This document shows, piece after piece, positions 1 through 8,692 of a DNA stretch of 56,635 nucleotides; the stretch's first letter is position 1; every line of letters starts with the position of its first letter. The stretch spans positions 1 through 56,635 of the forward strand of contig CAISJV010000002.1 in assembly GCA_903885795.1 (NCBI GenBank), in the 5' to 3' direction. The notes beneath the pieces were generated by a model. The model was not told the DNA's origin. It did no database searches and was given only the letters and a program-made list of their open reading frames with translations. The stretch comes from an uncultured delta proteobacterium. GTDB lineage: Bacteria; Desulfobacterota; Syntrophia; Syntrophales; UBA8958. A program made the translations under genes and the position numbers.

Positions 1-63
1 GGCCTCCAACGCCACCTTGGCCTTGAACGCCGGTGCATGATTCCGTCTTGGTCTTTTGCTCAT
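1..63 (-). mobile_element. IS3-family transposase OrfA, 5' end only (cut by window edge)
   Basis: Reading the minus strand from position 63 gives an ATG and 21 codons beginning MSKRPRRNHAPAFKAKVA, then the window ends. This opening is characteristic of the OrfA helix-turn-helix subunit of IS3-family elements. A strong Shine-Dalgarno (AGGAGG) lies just upstream at about 71-76 on the same strand. The rest of the element lies outside the window, so whether it is intact is unknown. The terminal inverted repeat should lie within about 64-149 but I cannot place its edge. Confidence 0.75.
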
Positions 64-149
64 TTTATGATCCTCCTGGAATTCATTATAGAGCAATCCT
101 CCCACTTATGCACCTGTCCAATTTTGCCAGACCCGCTCTATGTATGAAT

Positions 150-1109
150 TTAAAAAGATGGGTGAAACTTGTTGCGGAAAGCAGCCGGGCTGATATGGGA
201 GTGTTTTTTGAAGAATTTTACCATATTGGTAGGTTCACTGAAGCCGAGTTCGTAAGCAATTTCTTTGATCGGCATTGTTCCTTGCGCCAGTAATCGTTGG
301 GCCTCAAGAATAACCTGCTCTTCGATGAATTCTTTGGCGGTTTTGTTAAGCACGTGACGAGTCAATTCATTAAGTTTTTTTTGCGAAACCGCCAGTTGAT
401 CTGCGTAATAGTGAACACTGCGGGATTTTCCCAAGTCGCGCTCGAGCAATCTGCGAAATGCGACGAATTTCAGATAATGCGGCGCAACCTTTTGACTTAA
501 TGAACTTGTCTGTTGAGTTCGTTCAATATGCAATAACATCATGCGCAACAAGTGACGCAGTATCTCGCTAGAAAATTCATCAACGGGTTTATGGTATTCA
601 TGTTTAATTCTCAGGAATAGCCTGCCCAACAGCTGATGTTGATCTGCAGACAAACGAATGGAGGGAGCAAATAGTGCGTGTTCAAAAACGTTAAGGCTAT
701 GAAATATGTTTAATTCGGTTGCGTTTTCGTACAAAAACTCAGAAGTAAATATGATTATGAAACCCTTATTTATGTTATTGACCTGAAACTGCTGAACCTG
801 TCCTTTGGAAACGAGCAGCAGCGTCTTGTCATCGTAATCACAATTGGAGAAGTCAACCGAATGATTGCCTGAGCCATGCGTAAACAGGAAGATGTGATAG
901 AAATGAACACGCTGAGGCGCTCCCAGCAAGCGATCCAAGCCACGCTTGAAGAGTGATTCAAGAGTTAATATTTCTACTCCCAGTTTTGGGGAGCGTGGGT
1001 TGAGAAAGTGAACATCAGGTATTTTGTTAGTAGCTGGCATAGAAAAACCGCCGATCAAAGACAGTAATTCTGTTATTAAAATAAGGGGCCAGCCGGATTT
1101 ATTTTCCAT
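150..1109 (-). CDS. AraC-family transcriptional regulator
   Basis: A 319-residue one-component regulator. The C-terminal ~100 residues form the double helix-turn-helix AraC DNA-binding domain: a first helix-turn-helix around YYADQLAVSQKKLNELTRHV and a second containing IKEIAYELGFSEPTNMVKFFKKH, ending with the typical SPAAFRNKF signature. The N-terminal ~200 residues look like a cupin-type sensing domain (HFYHIFLFTHGSG). The ligand is unknown. The start may instead be the methionine at residue 24 (position 1040); neither candidate has a clear ribosome site. It has the same orientation as the NTF2-like gene 110 bp upstream, so the two might be linked, but nothing in the sequence proves it. Confidence 0.9.
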   Translation of the reverse strand: MENKSGWPLILITELLSLIGGFSMPATNKIPDVHFLNPRSPKLGVEILTLESLFKRGLDRLLGAPQRVHFYHIFLFTHGSGNHSVDFSNCDYDDKTLLLVSKGQVQQFQVNNINKGFIIIFTSEFLYENATELNIFHSLNVFEHALFAPSIRLSADQHQLLGRLFLRIKHEYHKPVDEFSSEILRHLLRMMLLHIERTQQTSSLSQKVAPHYLKFVAFRRLLERDLGKSRSVHYYADQLAVSQKKLNELTRHVLNKTAKEFIEEQVILEAQRLLAQGTMPIKEIAYELGFSEPTNMVKFFKKHSHISPAAFRNKFHPSF

Positions 1110-1219
1110 CTAATACTTATCAAAATGCAAATCAACCATCATTAATTGTCATGGAAGCAACCATAATCATGTGTAATTTTGCATAAGTTTCTGTCAAGAC
1201 ACAAGACTCTTTCAATAGC

Positions 1220-1573
1220 TTACCCAGCCATAAGTTTGCGAAGTTCCGTTGCATCAAAAACCAGATTAATGGATTTAATCTTACCATCTTTAACCGTAAA
1301 GAACTCAGCTGTTCTAATAACACCTGTAGGGCTCATCGTGTCGCAATCATATAGTAAAGCAGCTTCACTTTCAGAAAAAAAGCTTTGAATCAAGTTGATT
1401 CCCCGAAGCATCTTTTTGAACATCATGAGTGCAATGATAAAGTCATCAGCTCTGTGGAAAGTATCAATGCTTCCTTGGAAATCTAAATCATCTGCCAGGC
1501 AAAGACGTGCTGCTTCCACATCACCGCCAGTCCAAGCATTATGATAATTTGTCACAATCTGCTTTGTGTCCAT
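1220..1573 (-). CDS. SnoaL/NTF2-like small protein
   Basis: A 117-residue protein with the fold signature of the SnoaL-like/NTF2 superfamily: an N-terminal helix (TNYHNAWTGGDVEAARLCLA), a central DDLDFQGS strand and a C-terminal AEFFTVKDGKIKSINLVFD hairpin. Members are cone-shaped dimers that act as small-molecule isomerases, hydrolases or binding proteins; the substrate cannot be read from sequence. The ATG is preceded by a good GAGGAGG ribosome site at about 1579-1585. It lies upstream of, and in the same direction as, the AraC-type regulator. Confidence 0.75.
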   Translation of the reverse strand: MDTKQIVTNYHNAWTGGDVEAARLCLADDLDFQGSIDTFHRADDFIIALMMFKKMLRGINLIQSFFSESEAALLYDCDTMSPTGVIRTAEFFTVKDGKIKSINLVFDATELRKLMAG

Positions 1574-1874
1574 GATTCCTCCTCATTCAATTTAGTTTCT
1601 CGGTGACAGCATATCAACTGTTAACATTCGTAATCTTGCATGTTTCTTAAATTTTATCAACTGAAGAGCACAGGAAGGAGTGGATCTGCTCCAAAAGGAA
1701 GAAATTGGCTTTTCAGATGTATGCGTGCTTTCGAATAAGATTCATTGGCTGGCCATATTTATTTATGTGAGGACTGGTATTTGTAAACGAAGTTCCTCAA
1801 TGATATACAATGTTTTATCGTTTGTGGCATTTCTTCTTTTACTTCGCAGAAAAAATCTTTGCCATTCAATATAA
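1574..1874. other. Intergenic, no gene recognised
   Basis: About 300 bp between the NTF2-like gene start and the ahcY terminator. One 64-codon reading frame on the plus strand has a purine-rich AAGGAG in front of a GTG, but its product shows no recognisable family and unusual composition, so I do not call it. It should hold the promoter for the NTF2-like gene; no clear -35/-10 pair was identified. Confidence 0.5.
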
Positions 1875-1921
1875 AAAAATCCCACCTTTCCCCTTTGACA
1901 AAGGGGAAAGGTGGGATTTTT
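1875..1921 (-). terminator. Perfect hairpin terminator after ahcY
   Basis: Two 22-nt arms (1875-1896 and 1900-1921) are exact reverse complements around a 3-nt loop; each arm ends in a run of A or T, so the hairpin can terminate transcription in both directions. It sits 33 bp beyond the ahcY stop and closes the panC-panD-DUF502-metK-ahcY operon. Confidence 0.9.
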
Positions 1922-1953
1922 ATGCCGAGCTGAGCCCGCTGCGGGCGTGATAT

Positions 1954-3378
1954 CTAGTAGCGATACTGTTCCGGCTTGAAGGGACCTTTGACGGAGATGC
2001 CGAGATAATCGGACTGGTCCTTCGTAAGCTTGGTCAACTTGGCGCCAAGACGTCCCAGGTGCAGTCTCGCCACCTCTTCATCCAGGATCTTGGGCAGAAT
2101 GTATACTCCCGGTTTATACCTGTTTTTTACTAATTCTATCTGGGCCATACATTGGTTCGTAAAGCTGTTGCTCATAACGAAACTCGGATGGCCGGTGGCG
2201 CAACCGAGATTGACGAGACGCCCCTCCGCCAGAACAATGATCGCCCGTCCCGAAGCGAGTGTCCATTTATCCACCTGTGGCTTGATCGTTTCTTTCTTGC
2301 ACTTTTTGCTGTTCTCCAGGTAATGCATGGCGATCTCGCTGTCGAAATGTCCAATATTGCAAATGATCGCTTCGTCTTTCATCTTTTCCATGTGGGCGCC
2401 CGTAATGACCTCGCAGCAGCCCGTTGCCGTCACAAAGATGTCCGCCAAGGAGACGACATCTTCCATGGTCACGACTTCATAACCCTCCATAGCCGCCTGA
2501 AGGGCGCAGATGGGATCGATTTCCGTGATGACTACCCGGGCGCCGAATCCTCTCATCGACTGGGCCGAACCCTTGCCGACATCGCCGTAGCCGCAGATCA
2601 CGACGAGCTTTCCGGCCACCATGACATCGGTCGCCCTCTTGATACCGTCAACGAGGGATTCACGACATCCGTAGAGATTGTCAAATTTGGATTTTGTTAC
2701 CGAATCATTGACATTGATGGCGGGAAAGAGGAGTTCACCATTTTTTTGCATCTGATATAAACGGTGGACGCCAGTCGTCGTTTCCTCGGAAACACCGATC
2801 ACTTTTTCTGCAACCTTTTGCCAGCGTTGCTTGCTCTTCTTGTATCCCTGGGCGAGGCGCTCCATGATGATGCGAAATTCCTTGTTCTCGGGGATGTCCT
2901 TCAGGAGGTCCGGATTCTTTTCTACTTTGACGCCCTGATGGATCAAGAGCGTAGCGTCACCGCCGTCATCGACGAGCAGGTCGGGACCAGTCCCGTCCGG
3001 CCAGGTGATCGCCTGTTCCGTACACCACCAGTATTCCTCCAGGGTCTCACCCTTCCAGGCGAATACGGCCGCCGTACCCGCTTTGGCAATAGCCGCGGCG
3101 GCATGATCCTGGGTCGAAAAGATATTGCAGGTGGCCCAACGGAGATCCGCTCCCAATTCCTTGAGGGTTTCGATGAGCATGGCCGTCTGAATGGTCATGT
3201 GGAGGCTGCCCATGATCTTTTTCCCTTGCAGGGGTTTCCTGGGACCGTATTTTTTGCGGACCGCCATGAGGCCCGGCATTTCATTTTCCGCTAACTCCAT
3301 TTCCCTGCGTCCCCAATCGGCCAGGTCGATATCGGCGACTTTGTAGGGTACTGACAGATCAATCTTTTTATAAGCCAC
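1954..3378 (-). CDS. ahcY: Adenosylhomocysteinase (SAH hydrolase)
   Basis: Cleaves S-adenosylhomocysteine to adenosine and homocysteine in the cytoplasm, relieving product inhibition of methyltransferases. The 474-residue protein has the full family architecture: N-terminal substrate domain ([29 protein letters not shown]), central NAD+-binding Rossmann segment ([14 protein letters not shown]) and the conserved C-terminus ending KPEQYRY that caps NAD in the partner subunit. I chose the GTG at 3378 because GGAGG lies 8 nt upstream; an in-frame TTG at 3393 overlaps that ribosome site. It follows metK by 25 bp, so SAM synthesis and SAH disposal are co-expressed. Confidence 0.97.
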   Translation of the reverse strand: MAYKKIDLSVPYKVADIDLADWGRREMELAENEMPGLMAVRKKYGPRKPLQGKKIMGSLHMTIQTAMLIETLKELGADLRWATCNIFSTQDHAAAAIAKAGTAAVFAWKGETLEEYWWCTEQAITWPDGTGPDLLVDDGGDATLLIHQGVKVEKNPDLLKDIPENKEFRIIMERLAQGYKKSKQRWQKVAEKVIGVSEETTTGVHRLYQMQKNGELLFPAINVNDSVTKSKFDNLYGCRESLVDGIKRATDVMVAGKLVVICGYGDVGKGSAQSMRGFGARVVITEIDPICALQAAMEGYEVVTMEDVVSLADIFVTATGCCEVITGAHMEKMKDEAIICNIGHFDSEIAMHYLENSKKCKKETIKPQVDKWTLASGRAIIVLAEGRLVNLGCATGHPSFVMSNSFTNQCMAQIELVKNRYKPGVYILPKILDEEVARLHLGRLGAKLTKLTKDQSDYLGISVKGPFKPEQYRY

Positions 3379-3403
3379 GAATGGTTCCTCCAATTATTTT
3401 CAG

Positions 3404-4585
3404 TTATGCAAGGCCGGCTGCGGACTTCAGGGCCTCGACCTTATCCGTTTTTTCCCAGGGAAAATCATCAATGAAGAGGGTCCTGGAGATCTTTTTATAG
3501 GTTCTACTGTTGAGTAAATCGAAATTCTCGATCATCCCCCTGGGGGTGAGATCGAAGATCTCGGCAACCATTTTTCCTAATTTATCATCCCCGATCTGCC
3601 CTGATCCGAAAGTATTGACATAGATCGAAATCGGCTTGGCGATTCCGATAGCGTAGGCAACCTGAATGGAGCACTTCTTTGCCAGCCCGGCCGCAACGAT
3701 GTTTTTCGCTACATAGCGAGTCCCAAAAGTCGCAGAACAGTCGACTTTTTCAGGTGTTTTGTTAACAACGGCCCCGCCGCCAATCTGGGCCCCGGGATAA
3801 CCTCCATAGAGCTGCACCACCAGCTTCCTTCCCGTCACTCCCGAATCGGCGGCGCTACAGGAATTGATTGCCTGCCATTCACCGGTCGGGTTGAAGAGAA
3901 AGACCGTTTTGTCATCCACATGATCTTGCAGGGTTTCCATCGCAATATCCCTGGCAACGTGCTCGATGGTATTCCGGAAGGTATCCGGAACCTGACGATA
4001 ATCAATGGCATTGGACATGAGGATCGTCGCCACGCGGACCGGAACCATGTTTTCGTCATATTCCACGGTCACCTGACCTTTTCCATCGGGGGCAAAAACG
4101 GGATTCCCGCAATATTCAAAAGCCCGCATCAGACGGCTCCCAAGCACAAATGGGAGGGGCAACAACTCCGGCGTCTCATCACAGGCAAAACCGTAAATAA
4201 TACCCTGATCCCCGGCGCCGATTTCCTGGTATTTTCCCAGTCCGGCCCTGGTCCCCATATTGATGTCCGGAGACTGAGGAATCATGGCGTTGAGAATCCC
4301 CATCGAACTGCCATTGAGACCGACGGCGGAGTCTCTGTAACCCAGGGACAGGACCGTTTTCCGAATGACCTTTTCAATGTCCACATAGGTACGCGTGGCA
4401 ACCTCACCGCCAATGACACAGAGGCCCTTGCCAAGAAAAACCTCCAGTCCGCAGTGCGGCATATCATCGATAGTCATGCCAACCTTCTTTTCTTCAGAAA
4501 GAATGTCGGCAATAATATTGGCTGCAATGGCATCACAGACCATATCCGGGTGTCCGACCTTGACGCTCTCCGACGTGATGTACAT
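3404..4585 (-). CDS. metK: S-adenosylmethionine synthetase, divergent form
   Basis: Makes S-adenosylmethionine from methionine and ATP. Family hallmarks are visible: TSESVKVGHPD at the N-terminus, GAGDQGIIYG (ATP-binding loop), DGKGQVT, NPTGEW, TGRK, RYVAKNIVAAGLAKKC and the C-terminal FPWEKTDK. Length (393 aa) is normal. The protein is divergent at usually invariant places: GHPDK is GHPDM, and the glycine-rich GGGAFSGKDP loop is GGGAVVNKTP. The start at 4585 is set by AGGAG about 9 nt upstream; a longer frame to 4636 lacks a ribosome site. It lies in the panC-to-ahcY operon between a DUF502 membrane protein and ahcY. The essential lysine of the KTP loop is kept, so it is probably active. Confidence 0.93.
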   Translation of the reverse strand: MYITSESVKVGHPDMVCDAIAANIIADILSEEKKVGMTIDDMPHCGLEVFLGKGLCVIGGEVATRTYVDIEKVIRKTVLSLGYRDSAVGLNGSSMGILNAMIPQSPDINMGTRAGLGKYQEIGAGDQGIIYGFACDETPELLPLPFVLGSRLMRAFEYCGNPVFAPDGKGQVTVEYDENMVPVRVATILMSNAIDYRQVPDTFRNTIEHVARDIAMETLQDHVDDKTVFLFNPTGEWQAINSCSAADSGVTGRKLVVQLYGGYPGAQIGGGAVVNKTPEKVDCSATFGTRYVAKNIVAAGLAKKCSIQVAYAIGIAKPISIYVNTFGSGQIGDDKLGKMVAEIFDLTPRGMIENFDLLNSRTYKKISRTLFIDDFPWEKTDKVEALKSAAGLA

Positions 4586-4666
4586 GGGCGCATCTCCTTT
4601 TATGACATTTTCTTGCAGACCATTAACACAACCCATTGAATGAGTTCAATAACTTTTTAAATCGTA

Positions 4667-5278
4667 TTATATTTTGAGAACTTGGGGCTGAACAATCCCG
4701 CAGGAAATGACATAGGTTAGGGCCTCTTCTACGGTCATGTTGACCTCGATGAGATCCCGATCGGGAATCACCAGCAGATAGCCCGAGGTGGGGTTGGGAG
4801 TGGTGGGAACAAATACGTTGGTGCAGGGCTGCCCGACATGATGCCAGATCCGATCATGGGCAGGGCCGGTAACAAAGCCTATGGTGTAGGAACCGGGGCG
4901 TGGAAACTCCACCAGGACGACCTTCTTGAAGCTCCTGCTTTTGTTGACAAACATTCTGTCCACAACCTGTTTGGCTCCGTCATAAACACTTCTTATTACG
5001 GGTATTTTGTGAAAGACGGTCTCTCCAAAGTTAACAATCCGATTCCCGATATAGCTCTTCATTATGAGTCCGGCGATAAAAATCATCAGAATAACGAAAA
5101 TGACGCCGAGGCCGGGAATATGAAACTGCAACAGGGTATCGGGATGAAAACGGTTGGGTATAACCCTAAGCAGGTTATCCATGAGGGCTAAGAGGAAAAA
5201 GAAAACATACAAACTCAGACCGATGGGAATCGTCGCCACCAGGCCGGCAATAAATATCTGCCTGATTTTCTTTCTCAT
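4667..5278 (-). CDS. DUF502 family inner-membrane protein
   Basis: A 203-residue protein with two hydrophobic segments near the N-terminus (IFIAGLVATIPIGLSLYVFF, and VIFVILMIFIAGLIM) separated by a short loop, followed by a soluble domain with IPVIRSVYDGAKQVVD and the conserved VFVPTTPNPTSGYLLVIP motif. That motif and layout define the DUF502 family, whose function is unknown. The ATG at 5278 has GGGGGAG about 9 nt upstream. It sits between panD and metK in one transcription unit; no link to either pathway is known. Confidence 0.88.
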   Translation of the reverse strand: MRKKIRQIFIAGLVATIPIGLSLYVFFFLLALMDNLLRVIPNRFHPDTLLQFHIPGLGVIFVILMIFIAGLIMKSYIGNRIVNFGETVFHKIPVIRSVYDGAKQVVDRMFVNKSRSFKKVVLVEFPRPGSYTIGFVTGPAHDRIWHHVGQPCTNVFVPTTPNPTSGYLLVIPDRDLIEVNMTVEEALTYVISCGIVQPQVLKI

Positions 5279-5371
5279 TTTCTTATACTCCCCCGGATAA
5301 ACAAACGGGCAAGACACATACCCGCCTTGCCCGGATCTCATCGAATTGAAATAGTTCTCAAGATCTGCTTT

Positions 5372-5728
5372 TCAGTTTTTTTTCTTGATCTTGTTATTGC
5401 CGTCGAGGAGGACGCATTTGGGTGACCAGCCCTTAAGTTCCGAAGCATCGGCAGCAACATAAGTTGCTATAATTATTACGTTTCCTTTTGAGGCCTTGTG
5501 GGCTGCGGCGCCATTAAGACAGAAAGTACCTGACCCTCGGGCGGCTTTAATCGCGTAGGTGGTGAAGCGTTCACCATTGGTGACATTATAGATGGCGACC
5601 TTCTCGTAGGGAATGATGTCCGCCGCTTCCAGCAGGTCTTCGTCAATGGAAATACTTCCCTCATAATGCAGATCCGCATCCGTTACAACGGCTCGATGTA
5701 GTTTTGATTTAAGCATGAACCTCTGCAT
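5372..5728 (-). CDS. panD: Aspartate 1-decarboxylase proenzyme
   Basis: Decarboxylates L-aspartate to beta-alanine, the precursor joined to pantoate by PanC. The 118-residue proenzyme cleaves itself between Gly24 and Ser25 (in YEGSIS) to create the pyruvoyl cofactor; Lys9, Tyr22, the RFTTY motif (Arg54, Tyr58) and the NGAAAH loop are present. The ATG at 5728 matches the usual MQR..MLKSK start and is spaced 7 nt from GAGGGGG; two extra codons upstream in frame are less likely. It follows panC by 16 bp, so the two enzymes of the pantothenate branch are co-transcribed. No PanZ/PanM maturation factor is seen in the window. Confidence 0.96.
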   Translation of the reverse strand: MQRFMLKSKLHRAVVTDADLHYEGSISIDEDLLEAADIIPYEKVAIYNVTNGERFTTYAIKAARGSGTFCLNGAAAHKASKGNVIIIATYVAADASELKGWSPKCVLLDGNNKIKKKN

Positions 5729-5744
5729 ATACATTCCCCCTCTT

Positions 5745-6602
5745 TCATATCTCCAGAGGATCTCCGAAGACGTAATTATCGATCAAACGGGCCGCCCCAA
5801 CCCTCACGGCCAGAGCGATGACGGCCTCGTTGTCCAACTTTTCAATGTCCTTCATGGTCTTGGTATCACAGATATGAACGTAATCTATACGGGCATGGGG
5901 ATGATCACCGATAAATGTCCGAACCCTGGTAATGATGACGCCGGCATCCCTTTCGCCCCGGTCATACATCTCCTTCGCCATCTTCAAGGAACGGCTGAGA
6001 CTCAAGGCCGACTCCCGTTCCTCATGCTTGAGATAAATATTCCGGGAACTCATGGCCAGACCGTCCTTCTCCCTCGTGGTCTGCATGGCGACGACCTCCA
6101 GGTCCATATTCAGATCGACCACCATCCTCTTGATAGCTGTCAGTTGTTGAAAATCCTTCTTGCCAAAAATAGTGACATGGGGTTTTACCATATTGAAGAG
6201 CTTGCAGCACACCGTGGTAACACCCCGGAAATGCCCGGGCCGGGAAAGGCCGCAGAGGTTGTCGGTAACCCCTTCCACATTTACATAGGTCTGGTAGTTC
6301 TCAGGATACATCTCCCCGTTGGGGGGATAGAAAATGACATCGACGCCCACGCTTGCCGCCATTTTCCTGTCTCTTTCAAAGTCCCGGGGATACTTGGCCA
6401 GGTCTTCGTTGGGACCAAACTGGGTGGGATTCACATAGATACTTATTACCAGGCAGTCCCCCCGTTTCCGGCCGTCTCTCATCAGATCGAGATGGCCCTC
6501 ATGAAAATAGCCCATCGTGGGCACGAAGGCAATTTTCTTCCCAGCAATTCTCAGCGACTCAGCGTGAGCCTGCATTTCCTTGACCGTCTCGATAATCTCC
6601 AC
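5745..6602 (-). CDS. panC: Pantothenate synthetase
   Basis: Ligates pantoate and beta-alanine with ATP to give pantothenate. The 285-residue protein carries the nucleotidyltransferase motifs [15 protein letters not shown] (HxGH), [18 protein letters not shown], the FGKKDFQQL segment and the KMSKS-like MSSRN loop. The GTG at 6602 is chosen because AAGGGG lies 7 nt upstream and the protein then begins with the usual EIIETVKEM; a longer in-frame GTG at 6644 would lie inside a terminator hairpin. It is the first gene of the panC-panD-DUF502-metK-ahcY unit and is preceded by an unusual leader (6603-6755). Confidence 0.96.
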   Translation of the reverse strand: MEIIETVKEMQAHAESLRIAGKKIAFVPTMGYFHEGHLDLMRDGRKRGDCLVISIYVNPTQFGPNEDLAKYPRDFERDRKMAASVGVDVIFYPPNGEMYPENYQTYVNVEGVTDNLCGLSRPGHFRGVTTVCCKLFNMVKPHVTIFGKKDFQQLTAIKRMVVDLNMDLEVVAMQTTREKDGLAMSSRNIYLKHEERESALSLSRSLKMAKEMYDRGERDAGVIITRVRTFIGDHPHARIDYVHICDTKTMKDIEKLDNEAVIALAVRVGAARLIDNYVFGDPLEI

Positions 6603-6624
6603 AGGAGCACCCCTTTTCAAACCT

Positions 6625-6655
6625 AAAAAAAGCCTCACCGTCACTGACGGGAGGC
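6625..6655 (-). terminator. Intrinsic terminator hairpin in the panC leader
   Basis: On the minus strand a GCCTC-CCG / CGG-T-GAGGC stem with a 7-nt loop (6632-6655) is followed directly by seven Ts (6625-6631). It lies just 22 bp upstream of the panC start codon and well inside the leader, so it is positioned as an attenuator rather than as the end of the previous gene, whose stop is 135 bp further upstream. Confidence 0.75.
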
Positions 6656-6755
6656 CTGGAATTACGTTCCTGTTATATTCCCTTACCTTCCGTCCCAGTC
6701 CCTAACGGGATCCAAGCGGTAGAGCTCCCCTATCAGAACATCCCTCGATCGTCAA
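6656..6755 (-). promoter_or_regulatory. Candidate structured leader and promoter of the panC operon
   Basis: A TTGACG (-35 like) lies at 6750-6755 on the minus strand; the -10 partner is weak. The ~95 nt between it and the terminator hairpin is G-rich and contains short self-complementary segments such as TCCC-GTTA-GGGA. A leader of this kind ending in an intrinsic terminator in front of pantothenate genes is compatible with a cis-acting attenuator. The published pan motif RNA occurs upstream of pan genes in some deltaproteobacteria, but I could not match its consensus here. Confidence 0.4.
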
Positions 6756-6789
6756 GGTTTTTCTTGAGTTATTTAGAGGAAAAATACTG

Positions 6790-8097
6790 CTATGAATTTT
6801 TCGAATCGTTTGCCCTGTCACCATAAACGACGCTGGTGTTGCCGCCCTGATTTTTCGCCTGGTACATGGCGTTGTCAGCCTTTTTTATGAGAGTGTCGAA
6901 GTCTTCCCCGTCCCGTGGATAAAGGGCGATACCAAGGCTCGTGCTGATCGTGAAAGACTGGTCACCGACTTCCATCGGCGCTTGAAAAGCGGCGATGATC
7001 TTTGCCCCCAGTTTCTCTACATCTCCCAACTGATGGATACCGGGAAGAAGAATCATAAATTCATCTCCTCCCGTGCGGGCTACGGTGTCACCTTCCCGAA
7101 GCTGTTTTTTGATCCGTTCCACAAAGGCGCAGAGGATGCAGTCCCCTATGTAGTGACCATAACAATCGTTGATCTCCTTGAATTTATCAAGATCCAGCAT
7201 CATCACGGCGAGTTGTTCATGGTTTCTTTTTGCCTGTGTCAGGGCCAGGATAAGTCGATCGTGAAGAAGAATCCGATTCGGCAAGCCGGTAAGGGGATCG
7301 TGATAAGCCATCCACTGAATAGTCTCCTCGGCCTTTTTCCTCTCCGTTACGTCATGAATTATCCCCATAAATCCGGTTGGCTTCCCCTTGCTGTCCTTTT
7401 TAAGAGAGACGGAAATCTCCACATATTGCTCTTGTCCATCCGGACGCTTGACGCGATTGACGAGACCCTTTGCCGGTTCACCGGTCATGAAGACGCGGCG
7501 GAAGATGTTATAAATATCCCCTTTCTCTTCCTCAAGGACAAAATCCTTGAAACTCAGACCCATAAGGTTTTGACGGGGGATGCCGCTGATGTGGGCACAG
7601 GCGTCGTTGATAAATTGGATGGTCCCTTTCAGATCAACTTCATAATAGCCGTCGCCGATATTTTCGATGATCGTCCGGTATCTTTCCTCACTTTCCCGAA
7701 GAGTCGCTTCCATCAGCTTCTTTTCGGTCACATCCATGGAATTTCCTAGGATGGCGGGTTTCCCCTGGTAGGTGATGGCCGTAGCCGTCTCCATGATCCA
7801 ACGGGTCTGCCAATCCTTGGTAATAATGCGATATTCATACGGCTCTGTTCTTAGACCTTTAAGCATCTCCTGGGCCAGCTTATTAACCAGATCTCTGTCT
7901 TCGATATGAACAATACTGAAGGCATGACGTCCCACCAGTTCCATAGGTGTGTATCCGGCGTATGAGGCGGCATTCCGGTTGAGGTAACTGAAAAGGCCAT
8001 CCTGAACTACATAAATACCGGCAAAAGAGGCTTCCGCGATGGTATGGTAAAAATCTTTCTGTTTGATATGATTTTCTATGGCATGTGGCTTTTTCAT
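6790..8097 (-). CDS. PAS-PAS-GGDEF diguanylate cyclase
   Basis: Makes the second messenger cyclic di-GMP from two GTP. The ~435-residue soluble protein has two PAS sensor domains (about residues 15-130 and 135-260, each ending in a PAC-type motif, DVTEKK and DVTERKK) and a C-terminal GGDEF domain that opens with AYHDPLTGLPNRILL. The active-site GGDEF is intact at about residue 343 and an inhibitory RxxD (REGD) lies five residues before it, so product feedback is expected. No transmembrane segment is seen. The start is uncertain: ATG at 8097 or GTG at 8118. The signal is unknown. It stands alone, divergent from the formate locus. Confidence 0.93.
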   Translation of the reverse strand: MKKPHAIENHIKQKDFYHTIAEASFAGIYVVQDGLFSYLNRNAASYAGYTPMELVGRHAFSIVHIEDRDLVNKLAQEMLKGLRTEPYEYRIITKDWQTRWIMETATAITYQGKPAILGNSMDVTEKKLMEATLRESEERYRTIIENIGDGYYEVDLKGTIQFINDACAHISGIPRQNLMGLSFKDFVLEEEKGDIYNIFRRVFMTGEPAKGLVNRVKRPDGQEQYVEISVSLKKDSKGKPTGFMGIIHDVTERKKAEETIQWMAYHDPLTGLPNRILLHDRLILALTQAKRNHEQLAVMMLDLDKFKEINDCYGHYIGDCILCAFVERIKKQLREGDTVARTGGDEFMILLPGIHQLGDVEKLGAKIIAAFQAPMEVGDQSFTISTSLGIALYPRDGEDFDTLIKKADNAMYQAKNQGGNTSVVYGDRANDSKNS

Positions 8098-8118
8098 ACT
8101 AGGTTGGCCGCTTAACAC

Positions 8119-8317
8119 ACCTTCCCAAAAGAGTCCACAAGCTTGTTTACTAAGTTGCTATTTATATCTTGAATGTCTCAAGATTTTGGATGCAATTTTT
8201 TTCCCGGTCCGGACAATTTCATTGACATCCCCCCTCTCGTTGTGGTAAGCGAATTCGCGTTTCAAGGAACGATTAGAGTCTTGATTTTTAACATTTTTTC
8301 TTTCAAAGGAGAGCAAG
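8119..8317. promoter_or_regulatory. Divergent intergenic region before the formate locus
   Basis: About 200 bp between the GGDEF gene and the first DRTGG gene. A TTGACA occurs at 8222-8227 on the plus strand with only a poor -10 (GGTAAG) at the right distance, so promoter assignment for the locus is tentative. An AAAGGAG ribosome site precedes the GTG at 8318. Confidence 0.3.
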
Positions 8318-8692
8318 GTGACGCTTCGAGAGATAAAAGAGCTACTGGATGCAGAAGTGCTCGTCGGCTACGATCAGTTGGACAAAGAGATAAAAACAGC
8401 CTTTGGCGCCGATCTCATGAGTGATGTCCTGGCTTTTGCCAAGGCGGGTAGTTTGCTGCTGACCGGTCTGACAAACCCTCAGGTCATTCGGACGTCTGAT
8501 GTTCTCGATATCGCCGCTATTATCATGGTGCGAGGAAAGCGACCATCTCCGGAAACGCTCCGCCTTGCGGAAGAGCTGCTCATCCCGGTTCTGACCACAA
8601 AATATATCCTCTTCGAAACCGCAGGGAAACTTTACGCCAAAGGTATTGTTGGCTGCATGGAAAGGGTTGACGACGAACGTGCTTTCTCATGA
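8318..8692 (+). CDS. DRTGG-domain protein (first copy)
   Basis: A 124-residue protein made of a single DRTGG domain, recognisable from the opening TLREIKELLDAEVLVG, the GADLMSDVLAFAKAGSLLLTGL segment and the MVRGKRPSPETLRLAEELLIPVL stretch. DRTGG domains have no settled function; stand-alone copies recur in operons of electron-bifurcating hydrogenases and related NuoEF-type enzymes. The GTG start has AAAGGAG about 7 nt upstream. Its 3' end overlaps the next gene by 14 bp, showing translational coupling. It is the first gene of the cassette that leads into the formate dehydrogenase. Confidence 0.85.
   Translation: MTLREIKELLDAEVLVGYDQLDKEIKTAFGADLMSDVLAFAKAGSLLLTGLTNPQVIRTSDVLDIAAIIMVRGKRPSPETLRLAEELLIPVLTTKYILFETAGKLYAKGIVGCMERVDDERAFS

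Noticed and set aside
1680-1874. Possible 64-aa gene before the ahcY terminator
   Set aside because: A ribosome-site-like AAGGAG exists, but the start would be GTG, the product is unrecognisable and it runs into the terminator stem.
6603-6755. 6S RNA or SAM riboswitch in the panC leader
   Set aside because: I could not match the 6S closing stem and bubble or any SAM riboswitch core; only an unspecific terminator-bearing leader is supported.
8222-8250. TTGACA as the promoter of the formate locus
   Set aside because: The -35 hexamer is perfect but the matching -10 is poor; kept only as a tentative regulatory region.
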